This document shows, piece after piece, positions 14,232 to 26,759 of a stretch of 64,000 nt of DNA. The position numbers were made by a program, and so were the translations under genes. This DNA is from Eudorina sp. 2006-703-Eu-15 (lineage: Eukaryota > Chlorophyta > Chlorophyceae > Chlamydomonadales > Volvocaceae). A model generated the notes under the pieces. It had not been told where the DNA came from, did not search any database, and was given only the letters and a program-made list of their open reading frames with translations. The DNA is taken from positions 62,001 to 126,000 of the forward strand of contig BDSI01000076.1 in the NCBI GenBank assembly GCA_003117195.1. The letters are read 5' to 3'. Positions within the stretch are counted from its first letter, which is position 1, and each line of letters opens with the position of its first letter.

Positions 14232-16481
14232 TCAAGGCGACCGTTCAATTTGCACAGGGTATCAACGGAGGCAATCGTGGATGGAGCTTCGTGCTCGGGC
14301 GAAAGGGAATGCGGCGCATGGCGTTTCAACCAGGTAGCGGCACGTGCGAGTCAGTTTCTCGTGACGTACAGCTGGAAGTTATCTTACGCGATAACTCATT
14401 ACTCACAAATCTGTGTATGACCAAATGGAATGCTTGAAAATGAGTTGTGATTAATAAAAATCGCATCGCATTTCATTGCATATGGAAAAGGCGGGAAGCC
14501 TGCAGCGAGCTCATTCTGCAAATGTAAGAGCTTAATAGTTTTTTTACATTATGCCATTATAGTTGTGAGTCAACGCTTGCTGACGTCTGTGGCACAGTGT
14601 GGGTCCGTAACATTGTGCAAGCATACGGACGATCGTCGTTCCACAGGAAATCTGCACCAAAAAGCGAAGGTACCCAAACAATTGCTCTGAATTTGATGCA
14701 CGCCATACTCTGTCCCATAGCTCATGCTGGACGCCGGCGACGACGAACCGTACCGTAGCCCCATTCGCGATGACAAATACTGCGGTGGCTGATTTGGCAC
14801 TACCGATAGTGAAGATGGAGATATAGACGGCGATTGGGATGTTGGTTAGCCACATACGCAATCATCCTATAGCATGCCGCCGTCCACTGGCCTGGCGGGC
14901 GCTATGACGGCGATTGCAGCAGCACCGTCACCAGCACCACAAACGGTGCTGGGGCGGGGTCAGAGCGTAAGGCTCAGTACGGGGCCTTGCGGCCTTCACG
15001 TTAGCCCACTCATGGGGCAGGCCCCAAGGCCCCTCAGCCTGCTGGGCAGCAAGCAGCGAACAGCAGATGACCAGCGATTCTGGCAGGGTGTGTGGATCGT
15101 GAAGGGCCAACACGCGACCCAGCTGCTGGGCATTGTGAAGGGACGTGAGGGGTAACCCGAGGTCACTGTCCGCCTTGACAAGCCTTGCGGGGGTAACACT
15201 AATCCTAGGCCGACTGTTGACGGCAGTTTTGTACATCGCCTCCGTAACACCGAAGTCGACCCGCTGACCTTCATCACCCGTCCCATGGATCAATCAGACC
15301 TTCGTGATCTCGCCTGGTCGGGGGAGGCAGATGCGTCCGCGTCTGTCCAGCCATCAAGTCCCGCCGATGGTTCCGTAGCGGCAACAGTTAAGGCCCTTCC
15401 TTCCGCGGAAGCAAATACATCGAGGGCGTGTTGGCCATTGCAAGCTGCCAGCAGCTTCCTAATAAGCGGCGGGTTTTGGTGAATGTTTTTTCGCGCTGCA
15501 AGCATGCCGCCAGCACCCAACTAATCTTTGGTCGCGGAGCCATCAGCAGTGCCGCGCGACCCCAATTGCTGCGGTTATCCCCAGTAATCCCACACCGCCG
15601 TACGTCTTGTCTGCCACCCCCGACGAGGTAACTGCCCCGGACAAGTGTTGCCACGCACCGGTGCGTACAGTCCTCTCACACCAGAGGACGGCGCGCGGCC
15701 GCGCGCGCCTCTGGTGCGCTCGTGGCACCATCTGTTACTCAGTTTGTATTGGGTGAGTGCGGCGGGGTGAAGGGAAATGGCGGGGGCCGGCCCGTGCGTG
15801 GGGCGGGGCATGGCCTGCCCATGGAGATGTGGTTCTTTGCGGGGCCAGGGTTAAGGACTGAGGACTGAGGGTTGGGGTGAGTAGAAGTGGGGCGAGGCAC
15901 GTCTGGGACGATGGGGAGGGACGATCACGAAATGCAACGGTGGGGCAAGGTGGATGGAGCTCGGGAGGGCTGGGATGGTGCGTCTGGGGTTTCGTAAAGC
16001 ATGTCCTACAAAGCATTTGGTTCATGTAAAACATGTCGTAAATCGCCACCTTCAAACGCACTCGTGCAGACACGGAGCTGAAGTGTTTGCACAATGCCGG
16101 TGATGCTGACCACCATCACGGTGCTGCAGCCATGCGGCTGGAGCGAGGCGCCACCCTCCTCAATTCCTGCCTACATGGACTTTGGGCAAGCGTACAACGT
16201 GCGGGCCACCAGACTGTCAGCAGCCCAGAAAGTGGGATATCCAGCAGCGGTTGGACCTTGCTTGCCAGCAGACTGATTTCTTTGGAGGACGCAGCAGTTC
16301 AGGCGGCAGCAAGGGCAGCACCGCAAGGCCCACGAGACGCAATTGAAGGGGCCATGGGTGCCCCGTCCGGCTGGATGCTCGGACTCAACTTCCCACGGAT
16401 CAGCGGCGGGCCGGGGACAGGAGTACACATCCAAGCGCAGTGTGGCGTGGAAGGCACAGGGGGGAGGCGGCGGCCCCCTTA
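14232..16481. other. Intergenic stretch without a recognised gene
   Basis: Nothing here could be tied to a family. A minus-strand frame at 14928-15293 and a plus-strand frame at 16094-16276 (SIPAYMDFGQAYNV) look slightly protein-like and could be fragments of mobile elements, but neither has splice partners or a recognised motif. A CG-rich palindromic patch occurs near 15690-15715. Confidence 0.35.
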
Positions 16482-16836
16482 GTGCGCCCAGAGTCAGGTT
16501 ATGGAAACAGGGTTACATACCCCCATGCGTCTCCCTGAGTTTACAAGCAGCTCACACGCAGCTTCCCACACGCCTCGCCGCCCAACTACGCCCTCCCACT
16601 CGCGCGCCGCGCCAACAGCCAGCCTCCGATGAGCTCCGCCGCAGCTTCCCACACGCGTGCGTGCTCAACTGCCCACTCCCAGTCGCGCTGCGTGCCAACT
16701 GTCACGCCATGTGCCGCCCTGTTCGTTGGTGGTTGCACGGAAGCCCGTTTGTTATCCCCGTGTGTCAGTCCTAGTGTTGGTAGTTGCGAGGATTGCTGCG
16801 CCGCGCGCCGCACGTGCATAGTACACGCATCACCAC
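16482..16836 (-). repeat. Dispersed non-coding repeat, right copy of an inverted pair
   Basis: This is the reverse-complement partner of 9164-9552 (see that entry for the matching blocks). It lies about 1.75 kb from the stop codon of serine acetyltransferase copy 2, nearly the same spacing (1.71 kb) as the left copy has from copy 1. Confidence 0.75.
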
Positions 16837-18581
16837 TGCTGCTCGCACTCGTCAGCATATATCAGCCGCTGCGACCGCTGTTGTTGGTGTCCGAACAGGT
16901 TCTGCTACCACAATACCCGGCAGCCAAACGCGACAACCTCTATCCCTACCTGGAAAAGCACTTCCACCCTGGCTTTGCTCCGTCTCTTCATCCTCCTCGT
17001 TCCGTCGTAGCCCATAAACATGTGAACACTCGTACAACATGCCTCGATAGTTTTACACCTCGTACAGCTGCATCCCTATTCCGGCGCCACGAGGGCGAGC
17101 AAAGGCCACCTGCGTCCCCCGCTCAACCCCCTGCAGAAAAGCGGCGCTTCTGCGGCGACCCAAACCTTAAAGACCGCCTGCATTGACGCCGTACTTCTGG
17201 CACCCACCTGTTCACAGGGGTCACTGAGACGTCTTCTGGTGAAGGCGCGCCAAGTGGCAACGCCGCTGAGCTGCAGCCAGCGCACGTCAGATGGGGGCTG
17301 CCGGCAGTTCCGCAACGCCAAAACGGGTGTTGCCAACTCAACCCCGAGATTGCGGACTATGATAACCCTGTGCAGGAACCACGCACGCGACTGCCTGCCG
17401 CACTTTTTGGTTTTGGTTGAGGAGCAAAGCTAGGAGCTCGGCTCCTGAACGAGAATCGCAGCCTGAGATCAACTGGGACCAACCGCAGAAAGCCGCCTGC
17501 GGGTCCGCCACAACATCCACATACACCGCAACACAAGTCGCCAAGTGTGCACTAAGCCTCTAGAGCCGTACGCGAACTGTTCAACCAGACGATTGACGGC
17601 CCCCAGCAGTTTCAATTTGCGACACGAAGACGAAGACGTCATGCCGCGATGCGAGCCCGACCACCTCGCTTCCGTCGGCATCCGCACTGCGGCGCACCGG
17701 CCCCCGACGGTGGCCCACGGCACAGCGTATTTTTTAGTTTCTTGTCAAGGCCTCAACGGGGGCCCTTCAGCCCGTCTGCACGCGAGCAACAGGGCGTGGC
17801 CAAACACCTGGCCTCTTCAACGAAGGCTGCCGGGCCCGACCAGACAAATGCATTTCATCCTGCCTTTGCATGCAAATTTCGGGCGGCAGCACATGCGCAG
17901 ATTGCACGCCCCTGCCCCGCAGCCCAGATAAAACAGACAGACTCCATCTGGACAATGTGTATGACACGAGCATTACGCAGGTGTTGGCCATGAGGCTAAC
18001 GCACGAGCCTAACCCATCCCGCCACGCCGGGGCCGGGTTGGGCACCAGGCGATGCGCAAGCCTGCCCGCGATCACTCAGTGCCGCACCCCTCTTCAGGCG
18101 ATCTCCAAACCAACCAAACGTGCCCGCCACTCGTCCTAGACAGGCTCCACGCTATCGTACATTGCCAGTATCGCAAAACATCCCTATCCATTTGCACCCC
18201 CAGCTGAACGACATCAATACATCAAGATCACTTAGCGCACGAAAAGCGGAAAGAAGTTTGTTACGAGTTCGGGAGTGTCCACATATTGGGGCCCCATTCC
18301 AAGCGGGGTCGGCGCCGACCACGGTCGCGGCCCAGTGACCCTCCAGACCGGCACAGCGCACCTGGAACCCACGTCAGCGAGCGCAGCGAGGCCGCCCCCC
18401 TAGAGCCTGGAGTACAACAAGCCCCACGGATTCGCATGCCCGTGCCTCCCGAAGCTTTCGAGCCCGTCTGAATCCATACCGTGTTGGCACACCCTCCGAA
18501 GGCCCGCTGCCAGTTGTACCCGACATGCGCACACACACCACGTGCCGCGCCCCACCACGACGCGATGATGCTGCTGTCCGT
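16837..18581. other. 3' flank of serine acetyltransferase copy 2
   Basis: No coding sequence recognised. On the minus strand a TGTAA occurs at 17057-17053, about 1.5 kb past the stop. I saw no clear similarity to the 3' flank of copy 1, apart from the repeat that follows each. Confidence 0.4.
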
Positions 18582-20850
18582 CTAAATGTCATAGTTGAGC
18601 ACAAAGTCAACGCACTGGTCCATGTCCTTCACCGGCTCCTTGATGATGTCGCGTTTGATGATTCGGGCGGGTACCCCCACGGCCACGGAGTGGCATGGGA
18701 TGTCGGTGACAACCACGCTACCAGCACCCACCTTGCTACCTGCGCCGACCATGATCGCCCCCAGGACCGTCACGCCCGCGCCCAGCAGCACGCCGTGCCC
18801 AATGGTGGGGTGCCGTACACCGCGCCCGGTGCCGCTGCCGCCCAGCGTCACGTGGTGCAGCATGGACACGTTGTCCCCCACCACCGCCGTCTCGCCGATG
18901 ACCACTCCCGTGGCGTGGTCAATCATGATGCCCCGCCCGATCTCCGCTGCGGGATGGATGTCCACGTGGAACACCTCCGAGATGCGGCTCTGGAGGGCCA
19001 GCGCGAGCGGCTGCGGGACATGGCGTGGGCGACCGGAGGACAGCGTCAGTACTAGCCATTACACATCATTCACACCCGGACCCGCTTGCTTCCAACGAGG
19101 GTAAAAACTGGTCACGTCAATACTGTACGCGCTTGCTGCCGTGGTTAGATGTACGCCCCGGACCAATGACCGCCTTGCTCCCGACCCCGAAAACCCACCG
19201 CCGACTCAAATTCTGACATGCCCAGGCAGGCAGAAGCAACATACGCATACCTAGTACAACAGTGCACAAGGCGAACAGGACCCCGCCCCTTTACTACCGT
19301 CACACCTTGCGCCCCTTTCGCCACAGCCAGTGCGCCACCCGGTAGCTCTGCACCGCTTGGAAGCCCTTGAAGTACAGGATGGCCTGGGTGTAGCGGTCGC
19401 AGGCTGGATCGCGGTCATACACCGCCTGTAGGTCCGCCAGGCACGAGTCCATGATCGCAGCATCGTCCTCGTACGCATCCTGAAACAGACGCATGAGCTG
19501 CATGCCCAGCATGGTGGGCCAGGCCAATTTGTTGGCTAGAAGGAAGGCCATGCTCTTCTCGATGTTCGAATGAGCCAATATGGTGCTGTACAGGTTGCTC
19601 GCCAGTGCCGGCTCCGAGGCCTGGACAGCAGGGGGGAAGCCGCGCATGCATGGGAGCAGGGAGGCAGGGTATAGGAAAATGGTAGACACATTTATACTGC
19701 GCTGCTGCCAGAGCGACGGTCCAACTGAGGGAGGGAAGGGAACCAAAATCGCTGCAGCTGAAGGACTGTGGGGTAAGGGGCACTTGACGCCGGACAGCAG
19801 GCGGTGTAGGCTTGATCCGATGCAGGAGAGACGAGTTGTACCGGAGCACAGGCGGACATCGCGGCCTCAGCGGCGGGCGTCGGGGGGCCGGACTAGTCAC
19901 GCGAGCATTTCGACAGCTCGGCGGATGTGACCGAGCGCATCGGCATCGGCAAGCTACGACCACCATATCTTGGCAGCTGCAGCTCTGCGAACAGCGCGTA
20001 ACCCAGCACAGCCGAGGCCGGCTTGCTGCAATCCGTCATTACTGTAGCGGCAGCACCACGCCCCCGTCCCGTCCAACGTCCAATCGATGCTCCCTCCTCC
20101 TCGCCCCCTTTTTAATCGCCGTGCAACCTTGTGCGGTGCGCGCTTACCGCGTCCTGCTGAGCCTCCTCTCGGATGCGAGCCCACAGTTGGTCCTTTGACA
20201 AGTGATGCGGCTGGGGTCGCCAGCCCTGAGATGGATGGTATTCGTCCCCCGAACACTCGCAATCTGTAGTAGGGTGGACACGCGGTGGGAGCATCTCGTC
20301 ACGCCACGTTGTCTGTGGCCGGGGACGCAACGCGTCTGGAAGGCTCCACGTCCGCATGCTGATGTGGTGGTCGGCCCCTTGGGCAGCCCGGTGCGGTGGC
20401 TCGACAAGAGTGCATGGAGAAAACTTCCTCTCCGGGATGACCCACATGGCCACTGTGCCGCGGCCCAACCTAGGCAGCAGCCCGAATCGCCAAGCTGGAA
20501 TCCTGGCTGCAAGATGGCCTACCACTAGCTTTGGAGACGCGCTCCGTTGCATACTCCGTTGGCACCGTCGCCAGTCCAAGCTGCTGGTTAAGCCGCGCTC
20601 GAACCGCCTCCAGCTCCGAGAGCTCCCCGGCGCTCAACCGGTCCCGAGCCATCGTCTGAATGTAAGTGTTCGTCCTCCGTTGGCCGCTCCCATGTGTACG
20701 CCCATACGAGAAGCGCTCACCTTCACAGCACAACCACCCAACACGAACATCAGAAAAGAGCCTTTGTGGACGAAACAAACCATCAAGTGACGCTAATGTG
20801 TGGCGCAACCTTGCTAATAAGCGCTTAGGAATACCGGCCCTTCGCAACAT
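18582..20850 (-). CDS. SAT: Serine O-acetyltransferase, copy 2 (with targeting peptide)
   Basis: Same reaction as copy 1. Exons are 20850-20523, 20263-20148, 19620-19306 and 19010-18582. The last three are exactly as long as those of copy 1 (116, 315 and 429 bases), every intron falls at the same codon, and all phases close (395 residues). The N-terminus MLRRAGIPKRLLARLRHTL is rich in Arg and Leu with no acidic residues for the first stretch, which fits a mitochondrial or plastid transit peptide. The helical domain has LWARIREEAQQDA. The beta-helix keeps [14 protein letters not shown] and HHVTLGG, and the protein also ends in Ile. Differences from copy 1 in the helix domain are mostly conservative ([11 protein letters not shown] versus GAIMVGAGSKV). 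It is divergent from the dioxygenase gene at 21550, which leaves a shared upstream region of about 0.7 kb. Confidence 0.93.
19671..19699 (-). repeat. Intron-borne conserved motif, copy in serine acetyltransferase 2
   Basis: On the minus strand this reads CAGTATAAATGTGTCTACCA and continues TTTTCCTAT. It lies 51-79 bases upstream of the 3' splice site before exon 3 of serine acetyltransferase copy 2. The same motif occurs twice in an intron of the Clp ATPase gene (54821-54852 and 54946-54974), again on the sense strand. Confidence 0.8.
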
Positions 20851-21549
20851 TCCTGCAAGTCCTAGACCGCCGCGCAAGGCTCACCAACGCGCCTCAATTG
20901 GCGAGCAGGCACCGGCAGATGTGATTGAGGTCGAGAGGTGCTGGGCGCCGCAGCGTCGGCGGGTGGGGCCCGGAACATCTCTGCCCCTCGCCAAGCAAGC
21001 CTTAAACTAGGCGATTGCAGGAAGTGACTCAACCCTTATATAGAAGGGATAATAAAGAAATTCTTCGGTAAAGTCAGACCAAAACAAGTTGACAACGTAA
21101 TACTCCTATCAATAAGGTCCAGAGCTTCACCGCCGTGTGAACGACAATGGGCGATATGGCAGGCTGTACCTTTACAAGGAATAACTTGTCATGAACTCTG
21201 CCTCGCAAGTGGTTGGTTAATTATGGAGAGGAAGGTGCCGTACATTTGTGTCATTGGTGTCATTCAGACTGTAAGGTGCAGCTCAATGTCAGTAGAAGGT
21301 GATGGGCAGCGATACTGTAAGCAAAAATGGGTATTTCAGAGAAAATCTCAGATGGAGCTCAGGTGAGGTGGTGAGCCATGAGTTTTACGAAAGCATATGC
21401 CGTTATATGCCCGCGCATCGCTTCGCAGTGTTCGCCTCTTTGGCATAGGAGAGATAATGATTTCTTGTAGGCCCTTGTAGAGATAATGATTACTAATTCC
21501 GTAACTGCGTTAAGCCCTCCCGCTGGCACATCACCGCCCCTGCCCGCAG
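20851..21549. other. Divergent intergenic region
   Basis: AT-richer DNA between the start of serine acetyltransferase copy 2 and the first recognised exon of the dioxygenase. It should contain promoters for both genes and the missing first exon of the dioxygenase. A short direct repeat, GAGATAATGATT, occurs at about 21450 and 21480. I cannot identify promoter elements. Confidence 0.4.
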
Positions 21550-24418
21550 GCCGTCCCCGTCATTGACATGAGCCTGCCCGAGGCGGAGGCTGCATCACAA
21601 GTCCGCGCCGCGTGCTCCAGCTCAGGATTCTTCTATGGTAATTCCATCTCCCCTTTCGGGTGCACCTTAGCGGCCAACCGTACCTACTGTCAACGCCTGT
21701 CCACCCAGGACCCACATATACACACACAAACATGAGATCAGGCGCGCGCCCTTGGTCAAGAGCAAGGGCACAGATGCCCCTTACGCCCCTGTCCCCTGTA
21801 TCCGGGAGAGACTGCTTCGGCGGTCCTTGCCGGGTTAGCAGCCCTTTCCAGCGCAGGGTCCGACGAGATATGTGACGATACACACACACGCATACAAACA
21901 CACACACATTTTTTCTCCCCGCACCCGCCATGACGCAGTCTCCAACCATGGTGTGCCCCAGTCCCTGGTGGACGCGACGTTCCAGCAGCAGCGGGAGTTG
22001 TTCGGTCTGCCCATGGACCAGAAGATGGCGCTGCTGCAGAACGAGAACAACCGCGGCTACACACCGTTTCGGGTGTGGGACGGGGGGATGGGGGCTCCGC
22101 CGGCGGGTGGGCGGGCGGGTGGTCAAGCCCCAACCGTAATCGTGGAGGGCCTTATGCGCGGGGAGCCTTGTGCGCAGCGAGGGGGTTCCGGAGCGGAGCC
22201 ACAGATTGGGTCACGACGTCACGTGTTGGGCTATGTAAGCATACCGTATATTAACCGCCGCGCACGGGCGGCTCTCGGTGCCGCATTGGATTGCACTGCG
22301 CCGCACGTGCGTGTGCGTGAGCATGGGCGCCATCGCGTGTGCATGGGCAAGCAGGTCAGCGCGGGACTGGCGTCCGCTGACCCGCGGGTCTGTGCGGTGT
22401 TGGGGTGTGCGTTTGCAGGAGGAGACGCTGGATCCACCTCGCCAAACTCACGGAGACACGAAGGTACGGTTATGAGAACGGCGTGCGGCACGACAAGGCC
22501 TGGGCGTCATCATCGTTGGAGGGGTACTGCTCGGACCTGCATCCTGCTGCGCGCGGCACGCCCCTCGCCAGTTATCTTCGTTAATCACCCCCGTCGGTGC
22601 TGTTGTGAACCAATCAGGGGCGGTACCGCGCACCCGCCGGATCCTGATGCTTACTGACGTTGATTGCCCATCGCCATTGCCAATTTGTCACCGCAGGAGG
22701 GGTTCTACTTCGGGCGGGAGGTCCCGGCGGACAGCGAGGAGGTAGCGGCGGGAGGGTGCGGGGCTGTCCAGCCGGGAGGTGGATGCAGTACGACGTAGAG
22801 GCGGAGCACCGCGGGTCCACGTGGGACGTACAGCATAGGGCCCTGTAAGGAGCCGTACTGGCGAATAACGTTCACCGACCAAGCAGCCATTGGCCCTCCG
22901 ACCTCGTCTATCAATCCGGACCACCTCACCCAACACCCCAAGGATATTTCCATCCCGCGCCCGCAGGCTTCGAAACCGCTACACGGACCCAACCAGTGGC
23001 CCGATCCCAAGCTGCTGCCGATGTACCGCAAGGTACGGCTGCCTGATTGTACGGAGTCCGGGCTGTAGGAAACGATTGGTGCCTGGCATCGGGCAAGCGC
23101 CTGGAAGGGCGTCGATGCCAACTGGTGAAATGGGATTGCCTGGGCGCTGGCGCCGTTGTTGTGGGTTGGCATCGCGGGGCGCGTCCCGTCTAGGCCAAAC
23201 ACCGTCGCACAATCCAACCCAAGCTGGCATTACCGGAGCCTAACAGCGCGCCATTCGCCGCTGCAGGTGACGTGGGAGTACTACGAAGCTTTGTACGGCC
23301 TGGGCATGCGGTACGAGCGGATGACGTACGAGCGGCGTGCTAGGGTTACGAAAAAGACCCACCCTAACAATTGTCCCGGCTCTAAACACTGGGCCCTTGA
23401 GTCCTGCACTCCTTGTTGCGGCCGTATGATTTGGCACGCATGTTGCTTCGCAGTTGCTGCCGTATGGCGTTGTCGTAGTACCGGTTACGGTTACAGTACG
23501 GTTACGGCATGTGCATGCACACGTACGCGGGGAGGTGCGTGAGCTTGTGAAGGCCACCGGACCTGCCCAGCTTGCCCTGCCCTGCAGCAAGTCAGCGACT
23601 CCCTTCGACCTCACCACCGCCAGGCCCTGGGCGCGCTCGTGCGCAGGCTGCTGCGGCTGCTGGCCCTCTCCCTGGACCTGCCCGCCGACTACTTCGCGCC
23701 CATGTTCGACAAGCCCATGGTGGCCTTGCGGCCGCTGCACTACACCGCCGAGGTGTCGGACCCGGGCGCGGGCGTCTTCGGCGCGGGTGCGCGCGCATGG
23801 CGGTCTGGGCTGCGGTGGGATTGCGTGGAATTGGGTGGAATTAGGTGCCTAGGGCGGTCTGGGGGATGAAATTAGGTGCCTAGGGCGGAGCGGGATGACA
23901 GTGAATACAGCCCAGACACACCCGGGGCGGAGCGGGATAGCGCGGCATGGTTGTGAATGGTGGCGGTGAGGTGGCCGCGTTACCCTAGGGTTTACCTCTT
24001 CTCTCTTCTGTATCATATCGTTGGTGTTTGCTCGACCGGTGTAAAGCGGGGCACGTGAAGCGGTGGGCCGCGGACCCTTTGATGGTCTTGTTTGCAGTGC
24101 CTAACAAGGGTAGGGTCAGCAGCTCCCGACGCACGTTCCTAACCCGGCGGTTGCCACCCCGCCGTTCGCAGGCGCACACACCGACTACGGGATGCTCACC
24201 ATCCTGGCAACCGACGACGTCCCCGGGCTGCAGGCAGGTCCCTTCCCATCCCGAGTGTTCGTCCCCCCGGGACCGGTTGGGTTATGCGCTCAGCGGGAGG
24301 GCACAGGGGCAGTTGCCGTACCTACGTACCGTACGGCCAGCGGGGTATGCGGGCCCCCGGCTGGCCACCCGGCATGGGGCACGATAACGGTACGTCATAT
24401 GATACCGTGTCCGTTGCG

Positions 24419-24452
<34 letters not shown>

Positions 24453-26579
24453 CTACTGCTCGTGTACCGTATCCGCACCCCAGATCTGGTTGACACCGGA
24501 GGGCTCTGCGGCGCGCCTGCCCGGGAAGCAAAGCGTCGCCGACGCGGCCGCCGCTGACGACGCGGGAGCAGGCGGCGCGGGGGAGGGGCGGTGGTGGGAC
24601 GTGGCGCCCCTGCCCGGCACCTTCGTCATCAACCTGGGCGACATGCTGGAGAGGTGAGCGGTGCGGCGCGGGGCTGCGGCATTGGGCACCGTACGTCTGC
24701 ATTGGCGCGCACACACATACGAACGTGCATCCACTGGGTCCTTCCGAATCATTGGGTGCGACCCGCAGGTATTCAGCAGTCCGGCCGGCATCCGGCGCGC
24801 ACTGCCTGGCTGGTTGATGTCGGAGTGCGTGCCTTTCGTTTTGTCCATATTATTATTATTATTATTCAGGATGTTACAGCGGACCCCGCGGGTCATCGGT
24901 GACAGCCAACGGCGACAGCCGAGGCTTCCTCACCGTACACTGCTTAAACGAACTTGCGCCACCATGGCGCTCCGGACAGGCTCCACAAGTGCACCGAAAC
25001 ACGCCCCGGGCCCACACTACCAGGGAACCATCCCGTTCCTGAGAACCAACCATGGCAAGGGATAAAGCCCGCTCAGGGGGAGTTAGCCACCACGGCGCCC
25101 CTATTAGCGAACCACCACCCCAACCAAGGCGGGGTCACTTCTCCAGCGGTGGCCCGTAGTCTTGGAGGGCCACGGGGGCTCGCGAGTCACCATCAGGCGC
25201 CTGCCCGTACGGTCCCACCGGGCCGAACAAGCCGCCCACACCTAGCGATAGCTCCACTGGGCGTTAGTGCCCTGTCCACCCGCGGCCCACTACTACTGAA
25301 CGCCTACAGGGCTTCGGTTAAGAATCCTGGCCTGATGGAACTGGGCCACGGCAGTGCCGACGGCACCCGAGACGACCGTCCTGCACCTACTAGATGGGGT
25401 GTGTAGCCCCCACCGCTGCCCACCCTTTCACTCGGACTCCCAGCGAAGTCGTAGAGCCGGCTCCAAAAGTCCGCCACTGCCCGCCGGGCGGCTAGCCCTT
25501 CAGCATCCCCTGATGGCCGAGGGGTCCCGCCCGTGTTCCTGGACCTGTCGGCCCTCAGGGCTCGCCGGCCCGTTTCCATGGCACTGGTTGCCGCCAAGAC
25601 GACAACGTCACAGACGCACTGTTGCACACCCACGGGGGGCGTGGCGAGCCACACCTGCTGCCTTTGAAGGCTCATCCCTAGCCGTGCCTCGATCTGCGCG
25701 ACAACCGCTTGGGCCACCCCACAGCCCCAAAAATGGTGTTGCCTGGGCGTTGGCCGTATCGCCCTGGCGCCGGGGTATGTCCCGCATCTACAAGGGGCCA
25801 CCGCCGCCCCCCTCATGTGGGAGTTACCGAGCATCGGGATGCCATCAACCGCCAGTCGCCAATACGCCTCCTTATTGGAGTTTTCCCACTTGGCCTCCGT
25901 CCACATCCACTGCATGTTTTCTATTACCTTGGAAACCATCCTCGACACTTCTGGCGCAATATCCTCTACCCCAAGCGCTTCGCAAACAAAGCGTGTGTGC
26001 GCCGCACGCCTCGCCTCCCCGAGGCTGTGCAACTGCAGTGCCGTGCCATACCTCACGGTGTACTCGTGGAGTGCCACCTTGAGGCCGTTTTGCAGCCTCC
26101 ACCCCATGCGCCTCACCAGCATATCCGTGACTTCCTCTCTCCCTGGGGGGGTCGCCTCGGTGGGCCCCAGGGTCCCCTCGGCGGCTTTCCCACCACCCCG
26201 TCATATGCCATGGAACGTGCGGAGCTGCCACTCACCGTGCTCTTGCTCACCAACCTCTTACGACCCTGCCCACCTCCCTCTCACGTCCCTGCCCACCTCC
26301 CTCCGACGCCCTCGGGGCCTCACCAGGTGGACCAACGGCCGCTACCGGTCCACGCTGCACCGGGTGATCAACACCAGCGGCCGGGAGCGCTACTCGATCG
26401 CGTTCTTCTTCGAGCCCAACTTCGACACGCGGGTGACGGTGCTGCAGTCCTGCTGCGGCCCCGACGACCCGCCGCGCTTCCCGCCCACCACCGCGGGGCA
26501 GCACCTGCTGGACAGGTACGCGGCCACGCACGCAGGCTACACGGGGCCCGTCAAGAAGGGCGAGGCGAAGCAACATTAG
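21550..26579 (+). CDS. 2-oxoglutarate/Fe(II)-dependent dioxygenase, isopenicillin-N-synthase-like
   Basis: Probably oxidises a small molecule using Fe(II), O2 and 2-oxoglutarate; the substrate is unknown. Exons: 21550-21637, 21939-22072, 22419-22463, 22697-22741, 22967-23032, 23267-23310, 23596-23786, 24172-24233, 24484-24653 and 26327-26579. All join in phase (365 residues), but the first exon with the start codon is missing from the model. The N-terminal DIOX_N domain is clear: VPVIDMSLPEAEAASQVRAA, GFFY, then SNHGVP. The core has GPNQWP and LRPLHYTAEV. The iron ligands are H and D in AHTDYG and H in STLHRV, and RYSIAFFFEP supplies the Arg-x-Ser that binds 2-oxoglutarate. A Gly/Ala-rich insert lies between IWLTPEG and GTFVINLGDMLER. 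The intron after 24233 must use a GC donor (CAG|GCAGGT) to keep frame. The 1.7-kb last intron holds a LINE fragment. Confidence 0.9.
23838..23890 (+). repeat. Short direct repeat in dioxygenase intron
   Basis: AATTAGGTGCCTAGGGCGG occurs twice about 32 bases apart (near 23839 and 23871), followed by two copies of GGCGGAGCGGGAT (near 23884 and 23926). It lies entirely within the intron after exon 7. Confidence 0.75.
24419..24449 (+). repeat. (CTG)n microsatellite in intron
   Basis: About ten CTG units run just upstream of the 3' splice site at 24483 of the dioxygenase gene. They replace much of the polypyrimidine tract expected there. Confidence 0.9.
24851..26250 (-). mobile_element. 5'-truncated non-LTR retrotransposon (LINE) remnant
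   Basis: A minus-strand open frame (about 26122-25304) includes CRCG, followed some 20 residues later by HHFWGCGVAQAVVAQIEA. This is the Cys-His spacing and context of the zinc-binding domain found at the C-terminus of LINE reverse transcriptases. No reverse transcriptase palm motifs are present, so only the 3' part of the element remains. On the same strand the segment runs down to an (AAT)n tract at about 24871-24851, consistent with a LINE 3' microsatellite tail. It sits antisense in the last intron of the dioxygenase gene. The exact 5' edge is uncertain. Confidence 0.65.
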
Positions 26580-26750
26580 CGGCAACCACGGTGTATGCAT
26601 GGCAGCACTTGCGCGTGTCACTTCAGCGTCGAGGGGGCGGTGAAGTGTAGGCGACTGCGTCTTTCTTGTGGCCACCAACCGGGCCAGTGAGGCCCTGCTG
26701 GCTCCCGCTGTGGGTTTCGAGCCCTTCGTGACGTTGGGTATCGAGCCTCT

Positions 26751-26755
26751 TGTAA
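26751..26755 (+). promoter_or_regulatory. Putative polyadenylation signal TGTAA (dioxygenase)
   Basis: TGTAA, the usual Chlamydomonas poly(A) signal, lies 172 bases after the dioxygenase stop codon on the sense strand. Cleavage would be expected 10-20 bases downstream. Confidence 0.55.
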
Positions 26756-26759
26756 TGTT

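Noticed and set aside
14928..15293. 121-codon minus-strand frame with a protein-like middle
   Set aside because: No start, splice partner or family motif; reported only as part of the intergenic stretch.
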